DNA of 64,000 nt, from contig CAJAII010000039.1 of NCBI GenBank assembly GCA_903939755.1, forward strand, positions 40,813 to 104,812, given 5' to 3'. The first letter of the stretch is position 1. Each line of letters starts with the position of its first letter. Position numbers and translations under genes: made by a program. Of this stretch, positions 9,058 to 17,643 are shown one piece after another. The notes beneath the pieces were generated by a model. That model did no database searches. It was not told where the DNA came from and saw only the letters and a list, made by a program, of their open reading frames with translations. Origin of the DNA: an uncultured Flavobacteriales bacterium (lineage in GTDB: Bacteria; Bacteroidota; Bacteroidia; Flavobacteriales_D; Crocinitomicaceae).

Positions 9058-11291
9058 TGAATTACTTTTTTGAACATTTACTGAAAGCATTTCACCTGCC
9101 ACTTCAAAATCCAGTGTTGATTTTTTCGTTAATGCTCTTTATCATCTTACTCTCTCCCATTATACTTCGGAAAGTTAAGATCCCTGCCATCATTGGCTTG
9201 ATTCTTTCTGGCGTTTTAATTGGGCCATTGGGGCTAGGCTTGCTCGGGAAAAACACTATGAATCCAGAAGGTTCTATTAAATTATTTGCAACCATTGGAC
9301 TTCTTTATATTATGTTCATGGCCGGCTTAGAGTTGGATTTCACCCAATTTAAACGGTATTGGTCAAAAAGCTTAACTTTTGGCGTACTTACCTTTATCAT
9401 TCCCATTACGCTTGGGTACCCTATTTGTTATTGGGTGCTGCATTTAAGTCCTACTGCCAGTTTGCTGACGGCAAGTATGTTTGCAACCCACACCTTGGTG
9501 GCCTATCCAATCATAAGTAAATATGGGCTTTCAAAACATCCCGCGGTGGCTATTGCTGTCGGGGGGACGATATTAACGGACACGGCTGTTTTGATAATTC
9601 TAGCTGTCATCTCTAGTTCGACAAAAGGTAGTTTGGACATCTCATTTTGGGTAAGACTAATTACCTCCCTCACTATATTTTCCTTGATAATGTTTTATTT
9701 CATTCCTAAAATTGCTCGTTGGTTTTTTAGTAAATTAGATAGTGAAAAAACTTCTCAATATATTTTCGTCTTGTCCATTATCTTCTTTTCGGCCTTTCTA
9801 GCTGAAATGGCAGGAGTAGAACACATAATTGGTGCCTTTGTCGCAGGGCTAGTACTTAATAAATTGATTCCTCACAATTCCATATTAATGAATCGAATTG
9901 ACTTTATTGGAAACTCCTTGTTCATTCCATTCTTCTTAATTTCTGTCGGTATGGTAGTTGATTATCGGGCATTTTTTCAAGGAAGTTGGCCATTAATCAT
10001 CGCTGGCGTATTAACAACCTTCGCTATTTTTAGTAAGTGGTTAGCCGCATATGTAACCTCGTTCATTTTTAAACTTAGAAAATCGGAACGGAGTGTTATT
10101 TACGGCTTAAGTACGTCCCACGCCGCTGCAACCCTTGCTATTATTATGGTTGGCTACAACACGGTGCTTAATCAAAGTGCCATAGATGCCGCATTGCTTA
10201 AAAATGTAGTAGTAGAGCCCATTAGATTGCTTGATAAAAATGTGCTTAACGGAACTATTTTACTCATTTTGATAACTTGTATGGTCGCTTCATTTATTAC
10301 AGAAATGGCAGGAAAGAAATTGTTGCAAGAAATGGTGGAGAATAATGAGGATGAACAAAATGAGACCCGCTTAAGAAATCAACATGTTTTAGTCTCTATG
10401 ACGGAATTAAAAGGAAATGAAACCTTGCTAGACTTTGCTGCCCTGATTAGTGATTTACGTGTGATTAATCCAATTTCGGTAGTTAGCGTTCAGCCCAACA
10501 ATGAAGATGCGGAAAGATTGATTCGAAAATCTAGAAAGTCTTTAGAAGAAATAATGAAGCACTTTGCTGGTCATGAAATGAAAATTAATACCATCGCAAC
10601 AATTGACCTTAATTTGTCGTCTGGCATTTCTCGGGTTTCAAAAGAACTTGTTGCCGACTTGGTAATGCTGAACGATAGTAGAAAATTAACTTTGCTAAAT
10701 CGTTTAATCGGGGATGATCGACAGCACTTATTAGATGTGTGTGAAAAAACGATCTTCTTTTGTCAATTAGATAAAACTTCCATTAATTACAGAAAATTAA
10801 TTTTGGTAACCCCCAAATTGGCGGAGCTTGATCCTGCATTTCATCTTTGGGCAGTAAGAATTCTTCGTGTAGCTAAAGAATTGAAAATCGATATTAAATT
10901 ATATGGGTCGCTGGGAACTTTTGAGCGGCTTCTTAAAGTAGGGGAAGCAAATAAAATAGAAACAACCATTCACCATGAAGAAATCGAGGAGCTAGATGAT
11001 CTATTCTTGAAATCTTCTAAAAATAGTCATGACTTAATCGTTGTTTGTGCCTCGCGTTTTGGTTCAGTTTCATTTACATCAGAATTAGATGGATTCTTAT
11101 CGAGAATTGAAAAGGCTTATCCTGAAAACGATACGGTAATTGTTTATCCAGGACAAGAAAAAGAAAGTTTGTTCTCCAATTATGAAGACGTATCAGGAAA
11201 TGCAATTGGAATCGGTGTGGAAACGATTCAAAAAATTGGAAAGGAAGTTGGAAGTCTCTTTAAGAAAAACAAAGAATCAGATTCCGAATAA
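9057..11291 (+). CDS. CPA2-type cation:proton antiporter with cytosolic C-terminal domain
   Basis: Residues 10-425 form about twelve membrane segments with the Na+/H+ exchanger (Kef-type) pattern, including IPAIIGLILSGVLIGPLGLG near the start, MFMAGLELDF, and GVEHIIGAFVAGLVLN. The remaining 320 residues are soluble and contain two stretches resembling universal-stress-protein folds (HVLVSMTELKGNETLLDFA and KLILVTPKLAELDPAFHLWA). They are not the NAD-binding RCK domain of KefB/KefC. The likely role is Na+ or K+/H+ exchange in the inner membrane, with the tail as a regulatory part. Start and stop overlap both neighbours (TAATG at each junction), which argues for translational coupling with the deacetylase and the histidine kinase. 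Confidence 0.88.
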   Translation: MNYFFEHLLKAFHLPLQNPVLIFSLMLFIILLSPIILRKVKIPAIIGLILSGVLIGPLGLGLLGKNTMNPEGSIKLFATIGLLYIMFMAGLELDFTQFKRYWSKSLTFGVLTFIIPITLGYPICYWVLHLSPTASLLTASMFATHTLVAYPIISKYGLSKHPAVAIAVGGTILTDTAVLIILAVISSSTKGSLDISFWVRLITSLTIFSLIMFYFIPKIARWFFSKLDSEKTSQYIFVLSIIFFSAFLAEMAGVEHIIGAFVAGLVLNKLIPHNSILMNRIDFIGNSLFIPFFLISVGMVVDYRAFFQGSWPLIIAGVLTTFAIFSKWLAAYVTSFIFKLRKSERSVIYGLSTSHAAATLAIIMVGYNTVLNQSAIDAALLKNVVVEPIRLLDKNVLNGTILLILITCMVASFITEMAGKKLLQEMVENNEDEQNETRLRNQHVLVSMTELKGNETLLDFAALISDLRVINPISVVSVQPNNEDAERLIRKSRKSLEEIMKHFAGHEMKINTIATIDLNLSSGISRVSKELVADLVMLNDSRKLTLLNRLIGDDRQHLLDVCEKTIFFCQLDKTSINYRKLILVTPKLAELDPAFHLWAVRILRVAKELKIDIKLYGSLGTFERLLKVGEANKIETTIHHEEIEELDDLFLKSSKNSHDLIVVCASRFGSVSFTSELDGFLSRIEKAYPENDTVIVYPGQEKESLFSNYEDVSGNAIGIGVETIQKIGKEVGSLFKKNKESDSE

Positions 11292-12187
11292 TGAAAACCA
11301 GGACAAACTTATTTTTTATTCTATTAAGTATTTATGTCGTCCTACAATTTTTATGGTGGGGATACCACTTAATTGATCTAAGTCAACGGATTGAATTGAA
11401 CAGTGCTATTTCTGAACGGCGCGTATTAATGATTCTCGGTGAAGGAGCGGTGTTTTTTGCCTTGTTAATCTACGGAATTTGGAGGATTCGGAAATCAATT
11501 CAAAAGGATATTCGATTGTCTCTAAGACAAACCAACTTTATTTTATCCATTACACATGAATTAAAAACACCACTTGCGTCGATTAAAATCCTTGTACAAA
11601 CGCTTCTTAAACACGATTTAAACGCTGAAAAAAGAAATGAATTACTCAAGAAAGCGCTAGAAGAAAATACTAGATTAGAATTAATGATTGAAAATATTTT
11701 GCAGGCCGCGAACTTAGAAAACAAATCCCTAAAGCCTGAAAAATCGCTTTTTATTTTCTCTGCTTTTTGTCAGGAAATTATTGATCGGTATCATAAAACG
11801 CATGGAACTCCATTCATTAAGTTACAACTTGCTGAAGATGCTGAATTAAATGCCGATCGTTTTATGATGGAAGTGATCATTATCAATCTCCTGGAAAACG
11901 CCATTAAATATGCCGGGATCGACTCCAATATTGTCATTTATTGCCGACATGAAAACAACGCATTTATTTTTGGCGTAAAAGATAACGGGCCTGGCATTCA
12001 TGTAGCGCAGAGAGAACCTATTTTTAACAAGTTTTACCGAATTGGAAACGAAGAAACGAGAACTCAAAAAGGGAGTGGACTTGGCTTGTACTTGGTAAAG
12101 CAATTCACAGAACTGCACAAGGGTAAAATTAGTTGTCTTGAAAACCAGCCAGCAGGAGCAGATTTTCAAATTACTTTACACACATGA
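11291..12187 (+). CDS. Sensor histidine kinase, two-TM, no adjacent response regulator
   Basis: This is a 298-residue kinase with membrane segments at about 7-25 and 46-64 and a periplasmic loop of only about 20 residues. The H box is SITHELKTPLASIK, with phospho-acceptor His89. The N box is NLLENAIKY, G1 is DNGPGI, the F box is FNKFYRIG, and G2 is GSGLGLYLV, so all catalytic motifs are intact. The small loop suggests sensing in the membrane or through a partner rather than by a periplasmic domain (inference). It overlaps the antiporter stop upstream and gpmI downstream (ATGA). No response regulator is found anywhere in the window, so its target is encoded elsewhere. Confidence 0.9.
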   Translation: MKTRTNLFFILLSIYVVLQFLWWGYHLIDLSQRIELNSAISERRVLMILGEGAVFFALLIYGIWRIRKSIQKDIRLSLRQTNFILSITHELKTPLASIKILVQTLLKHDLNAEKRNELLKKALEENTRLELMIENILQAANLENKSLKPEKSLFIFSAFCQEIIDRYHKTHGTPFIKLQLAEDAELNADRFMMEVIIINLLENAIKYAGIDSNIVIYCRHENNAFIFGVKDNGPGIHVAQREPIFNKFYRIGNEETRTQKGSGLGLYLVKQFTELHKGKISCLENQPAGADFQITLHT

Positions 12188-13689
12188 ATAAAATTGGCTT
12201 AATCATATTAGATGGATGGGGAATTGGAGATGGTTCAAAGTCTGATGCTATTGCCCAGTCGAGAACCCCATTTATGAACAGCTTATTCTTAAAATATCCA
12301 CACTCACAATTAACTGCTGGCGGGGAAGCGGTTGGTTTGCCAGAAGGACAAATGGGGAATTCAGAAGTTGGGCATCTAAATATTGGCGCAGGAAGAATTG
12401 TTTACCAAGAATTAACGAGAATAAACAAGTCTATTCGTGAGGGAGAGTTTTTTCGAAATCCTGTTTTATTAACTGCTTTTGACGAAGTAAAAAGAAGAAA
12501 CTGCAAATTGCATTTTATTGGATTAGTTTCGAATGGTGGAGTCCATAGCTCCGAGAAACACTTGCATGCGCTCTGTAAATTCGCCCATCAACAAGGAATA
12601 AAAACTTCTTATATCCATGCTTTCACAGATGGTAGAGACTGTGACCCAACAAGTGGCCTGGAATTAATTACAGAGACGGAAGCTATTTGCGCACCCTTTG
12701 GAGCAAAATTAGCAAGTGTGATCGGTCGATACTTTGCCATGGACCGAGACAATCGTTGGGAAAGAATAAAAAAAGCATACGATTTATTAGTCAAAGGGCT
12801 TGGTATGGTTGCTGGTTCAGCTTCTGATGCTATCAAAGAACAATACATAACTGGAGTTACAGATGAATTCCTTGAACCTATTCTTTTAGATAAAAATGGA
12901 TTAATCGAAAACGGGGATGTGGTCATTTCTTTTAATTTCCGAACAGATAGACCCAGAGAGATAACAAAAGTTTTGACACAAGAAAGCTTCCCAGCCTACG
13001 ACATGTTTCCCTTATCACTTTATTATTGCACAATGACTAATTACGATGCTGCCTTTCGCAACATCAACGTTATTTATCAGAAGGAAAATCTGGTACATAC
13101 TTTAGGTCAAGTTATAGCAGCTGCCAATTTGAGACAAGTAAGAATTGCCGAAACCGAAAAATATCCACATGTTACCTACTTTTTTAATGGTGGAAGAGAA
13201 GACCCCTTTGAGAATGAAAGTAGAATTATGGTAAAATCACCATCTGTTGCTACGTATGATCTTCAGCCAGAAATGAGTGCATTGGAAGTAAGAGATAAGT
13301 TGATTGATCATATTACTGACGAGGCGCCTGATTTTATTTGTTTAAACTTTGCTAATCCTGATATGGTTGGCCATACGGGTGTTTTTAGCGCCATTGTGAA
13401 AGCTGTTGAAACAATTGATGCCTGCTTACAAAAGGTGGTAGAAACGGGGCTTAAATACGGGTATGAGTTTTTAATAATTGCCGATCATGGAAATGCCGAC
13501 TTAGCAATTAATCCGGATGGTTCTCCAAACACCGCCCATAGCCTCAATCCAGTTCCCGTTGTTTTAATTACAAAAGAAAAAGATATTATACTGAAGAAAG
13601 GAATATTGGCAGATGTTGCTCCCACTATTTTGGGACGAATGAAGCTAACCGTGCCGATAGAAATGACGGGCAGTAATTTAGTTCTATAA
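12184..13689 (+). CDS. gpmI: 2,3-bisphosphoglycerate-independent phosphoglycerate mutase
   Basis: GpmI interconverts 3- and 2-phosphoglycerate in glycolysis and needs two Mn2+. The 501 residues fit the family (about 505-515). The first metal site is ILDGWGIGD with Asp10. The nucleophile Ser60 lies in GQMGNSEVGHLNIGAGR. The phosphatase-like insert contains HIHAFTDGRDCDPTSG and IGRYFAMDRDNRW. The later metal ligands lie in FANPDMVGHTG and IIADHGNAD, and NTAHSLNPVP completes the site. The ATG overlaps the kinase stop by 4 bp, making it the last gene of the plus-strand run. The convergent neighbour overlaps its stop by 6 bp. Confidence 0.97.
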   Translation: MNKIGLIILDGWGIGDGSKSDAIAQSRTPFMNSLFLKYPHSQLTAGGEAVGLPEGQMGNSEVGHLNIGAGRIVYQELTRINKSIREGEFFRNPVLLTAFDEVKRRNCKLHFIGLVSNGGVHSSEKHLHALCKFAHQQGIKTSYIHAFTDGRDCDPTSGLELITETEAICAPFGAKLASVIGRYFAMDRDNRWERIKKAYDLLVKGLGMVAGSASDAIKEQYITGVTDEFLEPILLDKNGLIENGDVVISFNFRTDRPREITKVLTQESFPAYDMFPLSLYYCTMTNYDAAFRNINVIYQKENLVHTLGQVIAAANLRQVRIAETEKYPHVTYFFNGGREDPFENESRIMVKSPSVATYDLQPEMSALEVRDKLIDHITDEAPDFICLNFANPDMVGHTGVFSAIVKAVETIDACLQKVVETGLKYGYEFLIIADHGNADLAINPDGSPNTAHSLNPVPVVLITKEKDIILKKGILADVAPTILGRMKLTVPIEMTGSNLVL

Positions 13690-14478
13690 CTGCTTATTGT
13701 TTTTCAATAGATTGGAATACAAGGTATAATATGCTAGCGTCGACTCCTTGTCAGCAGTTGATTTTTTGTCCAAGTTGGCTCTTCTTATCCCATTATAAAA
13801 AATTCTTAAATAAAATATCCCCGCCAAACTAAAAAACAAAACTCCCAATGATTTCATCGCCCGCATCGCTTCAGGTGTCTTTTGCTTTGGGATTTTCATA
13901 GCCTCACTTGAAAAACCAAAGAAATAACTGAGATAAAGTAACCCAAAAATTATCATCCCAACTAGTAGGGTCATAAAGACTCGATCCTTTGATACCTTGT
14001 AATAAATTGGATTAATAAATACGAAAGAAGACAATACACCCAACATAAAATTTCGCTTAGAAGACAACTCCTCTTTACCGTTGTTAATTATTTCCTCAAT
14101 AAATGACTGATGAGTTGCTAGTTTTTTATTGAACGTCAAGGCATTTTGTTTGTCTATTAAGCTAAGTTTTTCTTGACAGTCTTCAGGTAATTCCCTTTGA
14201 CAAAACTCAATCTTATTATCCAATTCAGCAAAAACATCAAACCAATCAAAATTCTCCACACTTATGTTTTCAGCCGCTTCAACACAATTTACTATATTTA
14301 ATAGCGTGTCATTGTCATTTGGCAATCTTTTAAAGGAACTGACTTTCTCGAGAAAGTTGGCGTTAAATTCAGGATTTATTGAAGTAGAATATAATCCGGA
14401 AGAATTTTTAATCCCCTTATATACGTCCCGGCCAGCTTCGCGACCAATCTGATTCACAAATGCATTAATTATTCCCAT
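13684..14478 (-). CDS. Uncharacterised membrane protein, three C-terminal TM segments
   Basis: I do not recognise this family with certainty. The 264-residue protein starts MGIINAFVNQIGREAGRDVYKG, an amphipathic opening I associate with unannotated Bacteroidetes proteins. A soluble, largely helical N-terminal half (about 1-135) is acidic and has three cysteines (64, 93, 101 by rough count). Hydrophobic segments lie at about 143-160, 168-188 and 212-230, with a short cytosolic tail. There is no signal peptide. The gene is monocistronic, lies between convergent gpmI (stop codons overlapping) and tRNA-Cys, and has an ATG at 14478. The frame is supported by ordinary codon use and length only. Confidence 0.7.
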   Translation of the reverse strand: MGIINAFVNQIGREAGRDVYKGIKNSSGLYSTSINPEFNANFLEKVSSFKRLPNDNDTLLNIVNCVEAAENISVENFDWFDVFAELDNKIEFCQRELPEDCQEKLSLIDKQNALTFNKKLATHQSFIEEIINNGKEELSSKRNFMLGVLSSFVFINPIYYKVSKDRVFMTLLVGMIIFGLLYLSYFFGFSSEAMKIPKQKTPEAMRAMKSLGVLFFSLAGIFYLRIFYNGIRRANLDKKSTADKESTLAYYTLYSNLLKNNKQL

Positions 14479-14547
14479 GTTGACTTTTTCTCTAAGTTAA
14501 ACTTTTTTTTAACTATCAAAGTAAATGCTTAATGCCTTTTTGAAAAG

Positions 14548-14594
14548 ACCTAAAAAAACAAACCCCTGATTCTAAAATAGATTCAGGGGTTTTT
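14548..14594 (-). terminator. Rho-independent terminator of tRNA-Cys
   Basis: Positions 14561-14594 fold as a near-perfect hairpin: AACCCCTGATTCTA pairs with TAGATTCAGGGGTT around a short AAA-type loop. On the minus strand it is followed by a T-rich run (TTTGTTTTTTT). The stem begins right at the encoded CCA end of the tRNA. Confidence 0.85.
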
Positions 14595-14667
14595 GGAGGT
14601 CTCGAGCGGATTCGAACCGCTGTAGACGGTTTTGCAGACCGGTGCCTAACCACTTGGCTACGAGACC
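14594..14667 (-). tRNA. tRNA-Cys (anticodon GCA), CCA encoded
   Basis: The minus strand carries acceptor GGTCTCG/CGAGACC, anticodon loop CTGCAAA (anticodon GCA) and T arm AGCGG-TTCGAAT-CCGCT. The discriminator is U, the known identity base for tRNA-Cys. CCA follows in the DNA (14596-14594). The outermost anticodon-stem pair (27-43) reads C-U, a mismatch. Confidence 0.95.
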
Positions 14668-14730
14668 AAAGTATTCTGAGCTGAAACAGCGTTGCAAAAA
14701 TAACAAAATTACAGGAAAGGAAAAAGTAAA

Positions 14731-16302
14731 TCAGTGCTTAATCAACTTCCCAGCCATCATTTTATTATTCGCTTTTGCCGACACATAATATAATCCTGGA
14801 GGAACTTGCGTATTATTTTCGTTTGCCCCGTCCCAAAAAATGGCCTTTTCATCATGTAAATTTGAAGAATTTAATTTGCGAATTAAATTTCCTTGCACAT
14901 CATAGATATAGATCATTGATTTGGAGTCAACAGGTTCACCAATAGAAATAATTGTTCCGTTCGAGCTCATTGGATTAGGGTAGCAGTAGACGGCTCCTAT
15001 ATCTCCAATAGGATATTCTGCTAGACTCGAACTTGTTAATGCCGCTAAATCATAGTTTTCATCACCCGCTTGGTACAACATGTAATGAAAATAGATAATA
15101 AACATCTCATCGGTCGTATTATATCCAACGGTAACTGTTTGAGGAGGTGAATTTGGATTGTGGGGATTTTGAGCCGTATTATCGTAAACAGCCTCTCCTT
15201 TAATTGTGTAACCCGCTGGCAAATGCTTGAGCTGCGTAAAATAATAAAAGTCCTGCCAATGAAAATCCCAATGGGGTATATTAATAAATTTAATTGAGTC
15301 GTTTGCAGGCCCCGTTGCATATGATTTGATTGATTTTCCTAATAAATGCATATGAGGAAACACTGAAATTACTGATAAATCAATAGGCACACCCGCTGTC
15401 CCCGCCGGATACTGTTCGGTTAAGGTCGTTAATTGATTGGGTGGTAGCGCAAACATATAATCGGCAATTACCGGAGATGCTGAAACTTGACGGACTCCCG
15501 TAGTACCAATTGGATAAAAATGTAAAATCACTTTTGTGCTATCAAATAAGCCATAACTACCGTTGGGATAATGCATGTTAAGGTAAATTTGTGAACCTGC
15601 GCCAATGGTAATTCCCATTTTCAAAGGATTCAAAGATGGTAAAATCATCGGAGTGGCGCCGGGTGTAAAACCAGTGATGAGCTTTGTGTTAGCATTGCTC
15701 GGGCTGGCGCAATTACCACCAACTGTGTCCGTAACCTCTGCACTAGTGGGGTCATAGTAAACCAAGGCATGATGAACAATATCAGGATTTCCAGGAACAA
15801 CTTCTACCGCTTTTATTATTCTGTTTTGGGTGAGGTTGGTTGGAATAGCGAAACAAACATAATCATCAGCCATTGCAGTTGCTTTACTCATGTATGTTGG
15901 CATTTGGATGGTTAAATCTCCATTCCCTAATATATTATTATTGTTATAAATTGGCGGTGGAGGTGTGTTTGCTGCATTTCCTTCTGGAACATTAATGGCA
16001 ATCCAGTTTAAAAGCGTCGCCTTGTCTAATGAAGACAAAGATCGAGTGTGCTGATATTGTTGATAGTTATTGTCTGGAGGCCAAGGGGGCATACAATTAT
16101 CATTTACCGCTTGAGCAATTGCTGCAGCCATTGGAGATGCGTCTTGATAGGTAAGTAACGAGAACGGTGCGCCTCCTCCAGGATGATGACATTGCGTGCA
16201 CTTGTTATAAAAAATTTGCGCTACGTCGCCACTCCAAGTCTGTGCCTTCGAATTAAATCCGATGAATAAAAGGCCTAAAAGAAAATATTTTTTCATCGTC
16301 AT
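14731..16302 (-). CDS. T9SS-exported copper type II (PHM-like) monooxygenase with N-terminal heme c site
   Basis: The 523 residues begin with a signal peptide (MKKYFLLGLLFIGFNSKAQ); ATGs at 16302 and 16296 both fit. A cytochrome-like segment follows with CTQCH at 35-39 and MPPWPP at 71, where Met71 is a plausible axial ligand. Residues 130-430 match the copper type II ascorbate-dependent monooxygenase fold. VHHALVYYDP supplies His177/178, LNMHYPNG His244, PHMHLLG His317/319, and TTDEMFIIYFHYM Met400. These correspond to the CuH and CuM ligands of peptidylglycine hydroxylating monooxygenase. Residues 437-523 are a type A T9SS sorting domain (YPNPMSSNG, ending in AGKLIKH). It is last in a four-gene set with an esterase, an SGNH lipoprotein and a FadL porin. 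The substrate is unknown. Domain calls come from motifs. Confidence 0.82.
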   Translation of the reverse strand: MTMKKYFLLGLLFIGFNSKAQTWSGDVAQIFYNKCTQCHHPGGGAPFSLLTYQDASPMAAAIAQAVNDNCMPPWPPDNNYQQYQHTRSLSSLDKATLLNWIAINVPEGNAANTPPPPIYNNNNILGNGDLTIQMPTYMSKATAMADDYVCFAIPTNLTQNRIIKAVEVVPGNPDIVHHALVYYDPTSAEVTDTVGGNCASPSNANTKLITGFTPGATPMILPSLNPLKMGITIGAGSQIYLNMHYPNGSYGLFDSTKVILHFYPIGTTGVRQVSASPVIADYMFALPPNQLTTLTEQYPAGTAGVPIDLSVISVFPHMHLLGKSIKSYATGPANDSIKFINIPHWDFHWQDFYYFTQLKHLPAGYTIKGEAVYDNTAQNPHNPNSPPQTVTVGYNTTDEMFIIYFHYMLYQAGDENYDLAALTSSSLAEYPIGDIGAVYCYPNPMSSNGTIISIGEPVDSKSMIYIYDVQGNLIRKLNSSNLHDEKAIFWDGANENNTQVPPGLYYVSAKANNKMMAGKLIKH

Positions 16303-16317
16303 TATTTTAAAGTGAAA

Positions 16318-17634
16318 TTAACGAATCACTAATTGCTTTGTTCCATAACTCCCATTATTTAATAAATAGGTAACAAGATAGTTTCCAGGGGTTAAATGGC
16401 TTAATTCCAGTATGGACTCCTGGTTATTAGGATATGTTTTTAAAACAGTTCTGCCCAACAAGTCTACAACGGCAACTTGACTAAAATTAAAATCCTGCGT
16501 GCGAAGAAGAACGACACCCTCTGAAGGATTAGGAAACAGTTCTACGTTATAACTTAATGATTCTTCATTAATGCCAGCAATACAAGTTTCATTAACCGGG
16601 GAGCCATCACAATAATTGGTTGGGTATAAAATCGCTGCTTGCAAAGGAGCATTGGCTAATTGAAGAGGACTATTTGTGCAACCAAGTTGGTCAATTAGAA
16701 AGTCCCGAATGAAATTATCCGTGGTATCCATATAGGCGATGGCATTTGCACTTGCGCCAGCATATGGAACGTGAGGAGCGCCGGGGAAAGTGTAAAAGTT
16801 GTTTTGAACATTGACCGCACAAGCACGATCAAAAAGCAATCTACTTCCATCTAAATACATCAATGGGGTGCCTGGATTGACAATCCCACGATTATATTTT
16901 ACCGTTCCATCACCTGTTCCATGGATGGAACAAAAAGGAATATCACCAGATTCTAACCAGCTGTATTGAGCCAAAGCACCACATAAGTTGATGACCCCTT
17001 GAGTTTTCGTTGAGTAACCTGGATTTCCGCTGGCTCCTTCTAAGCCACCGAGTTGATTAATAACTGTTTGATTCAAATATCCCGAAATTTCACATGGATC
17101 ATCCAAATAAGCGACATGTAAAGCAGTAATTGCGCCGGCAGAACTTCCTCCTATATAAATTCTATTGGTATCAATGTTATAAACATTTGTTCCAGTGGCC
17201 ACATCTTTGTAAAAGAAGCGAATAGCCCCTTTTAAATCTTGTACCGCACGAACCACCGCTTTTACAGCATTGGCTGAATCGATTGGAAAAAACCCAGTTC
17301 TATAATCAATAGAGGCACATGCATATCCTTTCTGAGCAAAACTTCTCGATAGCGCTTGAACATCCATGTCGGTCTTTGTTCCCCCAAGGAAACTTCCGCC
17401 ATGTACCCAAATAATTAATGGGCGATTGACTTCCGTATCACCTGTTCCTTCATAAAAGTCGAGTTTCAAGGACGTATTTGCCCCGGTAAATGAAGCATTT
17501 TGCCCGTATACAATATTACTCGTCACCGAAAAAGTTGGAAATATCTCGCTAGCGTAGCGACCTCCGGTACACGGCTGAGCGCCAACAATAAAAAATAGAG
17601 CGATAAACGCACTTGTTAAAGTAAATTTTTTCAT
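16318..17634 (-). CDS. T9SS-exported alpha/beta-hydrolase (carboxylesterase-like)
   Basis: The 438-residue protein has a signal peptide (about 1-19, MKKFTLTSAFIALFFIVGAQ). The oxyanion-hole motif HGGSFLGG is at 78-85 and the nucleophile elbow GGSSAGA at 162-168 (Ser165), typical of type B carboxylesterase or hormone-sensitive-lipase-like folds. FCSIHGTGDGTVKYNRG and FPGAPHVPY supply the probable acid and His region. Residues from about 365 (FPNPSEGVV, ending GTKQLVIR) form a type A T9SS sorting domain, so the enzyme should reach the cell surface or medium. It begins 9 bp after the SGNH gene and ends 15 bp before the copper oxygenase gene. The acyl substrate cannot be inferred. Confidence 0.87.
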   Translation of the reverse strand: MKKFTLTSAFIALFFIVGAQPCTGGRYASEIFPTFSVTSNIVYGQNASFTGANTSLKLDFYEGTGDTEVNRPLIIWVHGGSFLGGTKTDMDVQALSRSFAQKGYACASIDYRTGFFPIDSANAVKAVVRAVQDLKGAIRFFYKDVATGTNVYNIDTNRIYIGGSSAGAITALHVAYLDDPCEISGYLNQTVINQLGGLEGASGNPGYSTKTQGVINLCGALAQYSWLESGDIPFCSIHGTGDGTVKYNRGIVNPGTPLMYLDGSRLLFDRACAVNVQNNFYTFPGAPHVPYAGASANAIAYMDTTDNFIRDFLIDQLGCTNSPLQLANAPLQAAILYPTNYCDGSPVNETCIAGINEESLSYNVELFPNPSEGVVLLRTQDFNFSQVAVVDLLGRTVLKTYPNNQESILELSHLTPGNYLVTYLLNNGSYGTKQLVIR

Positions 17635-17643
17635 AGGATAAAT

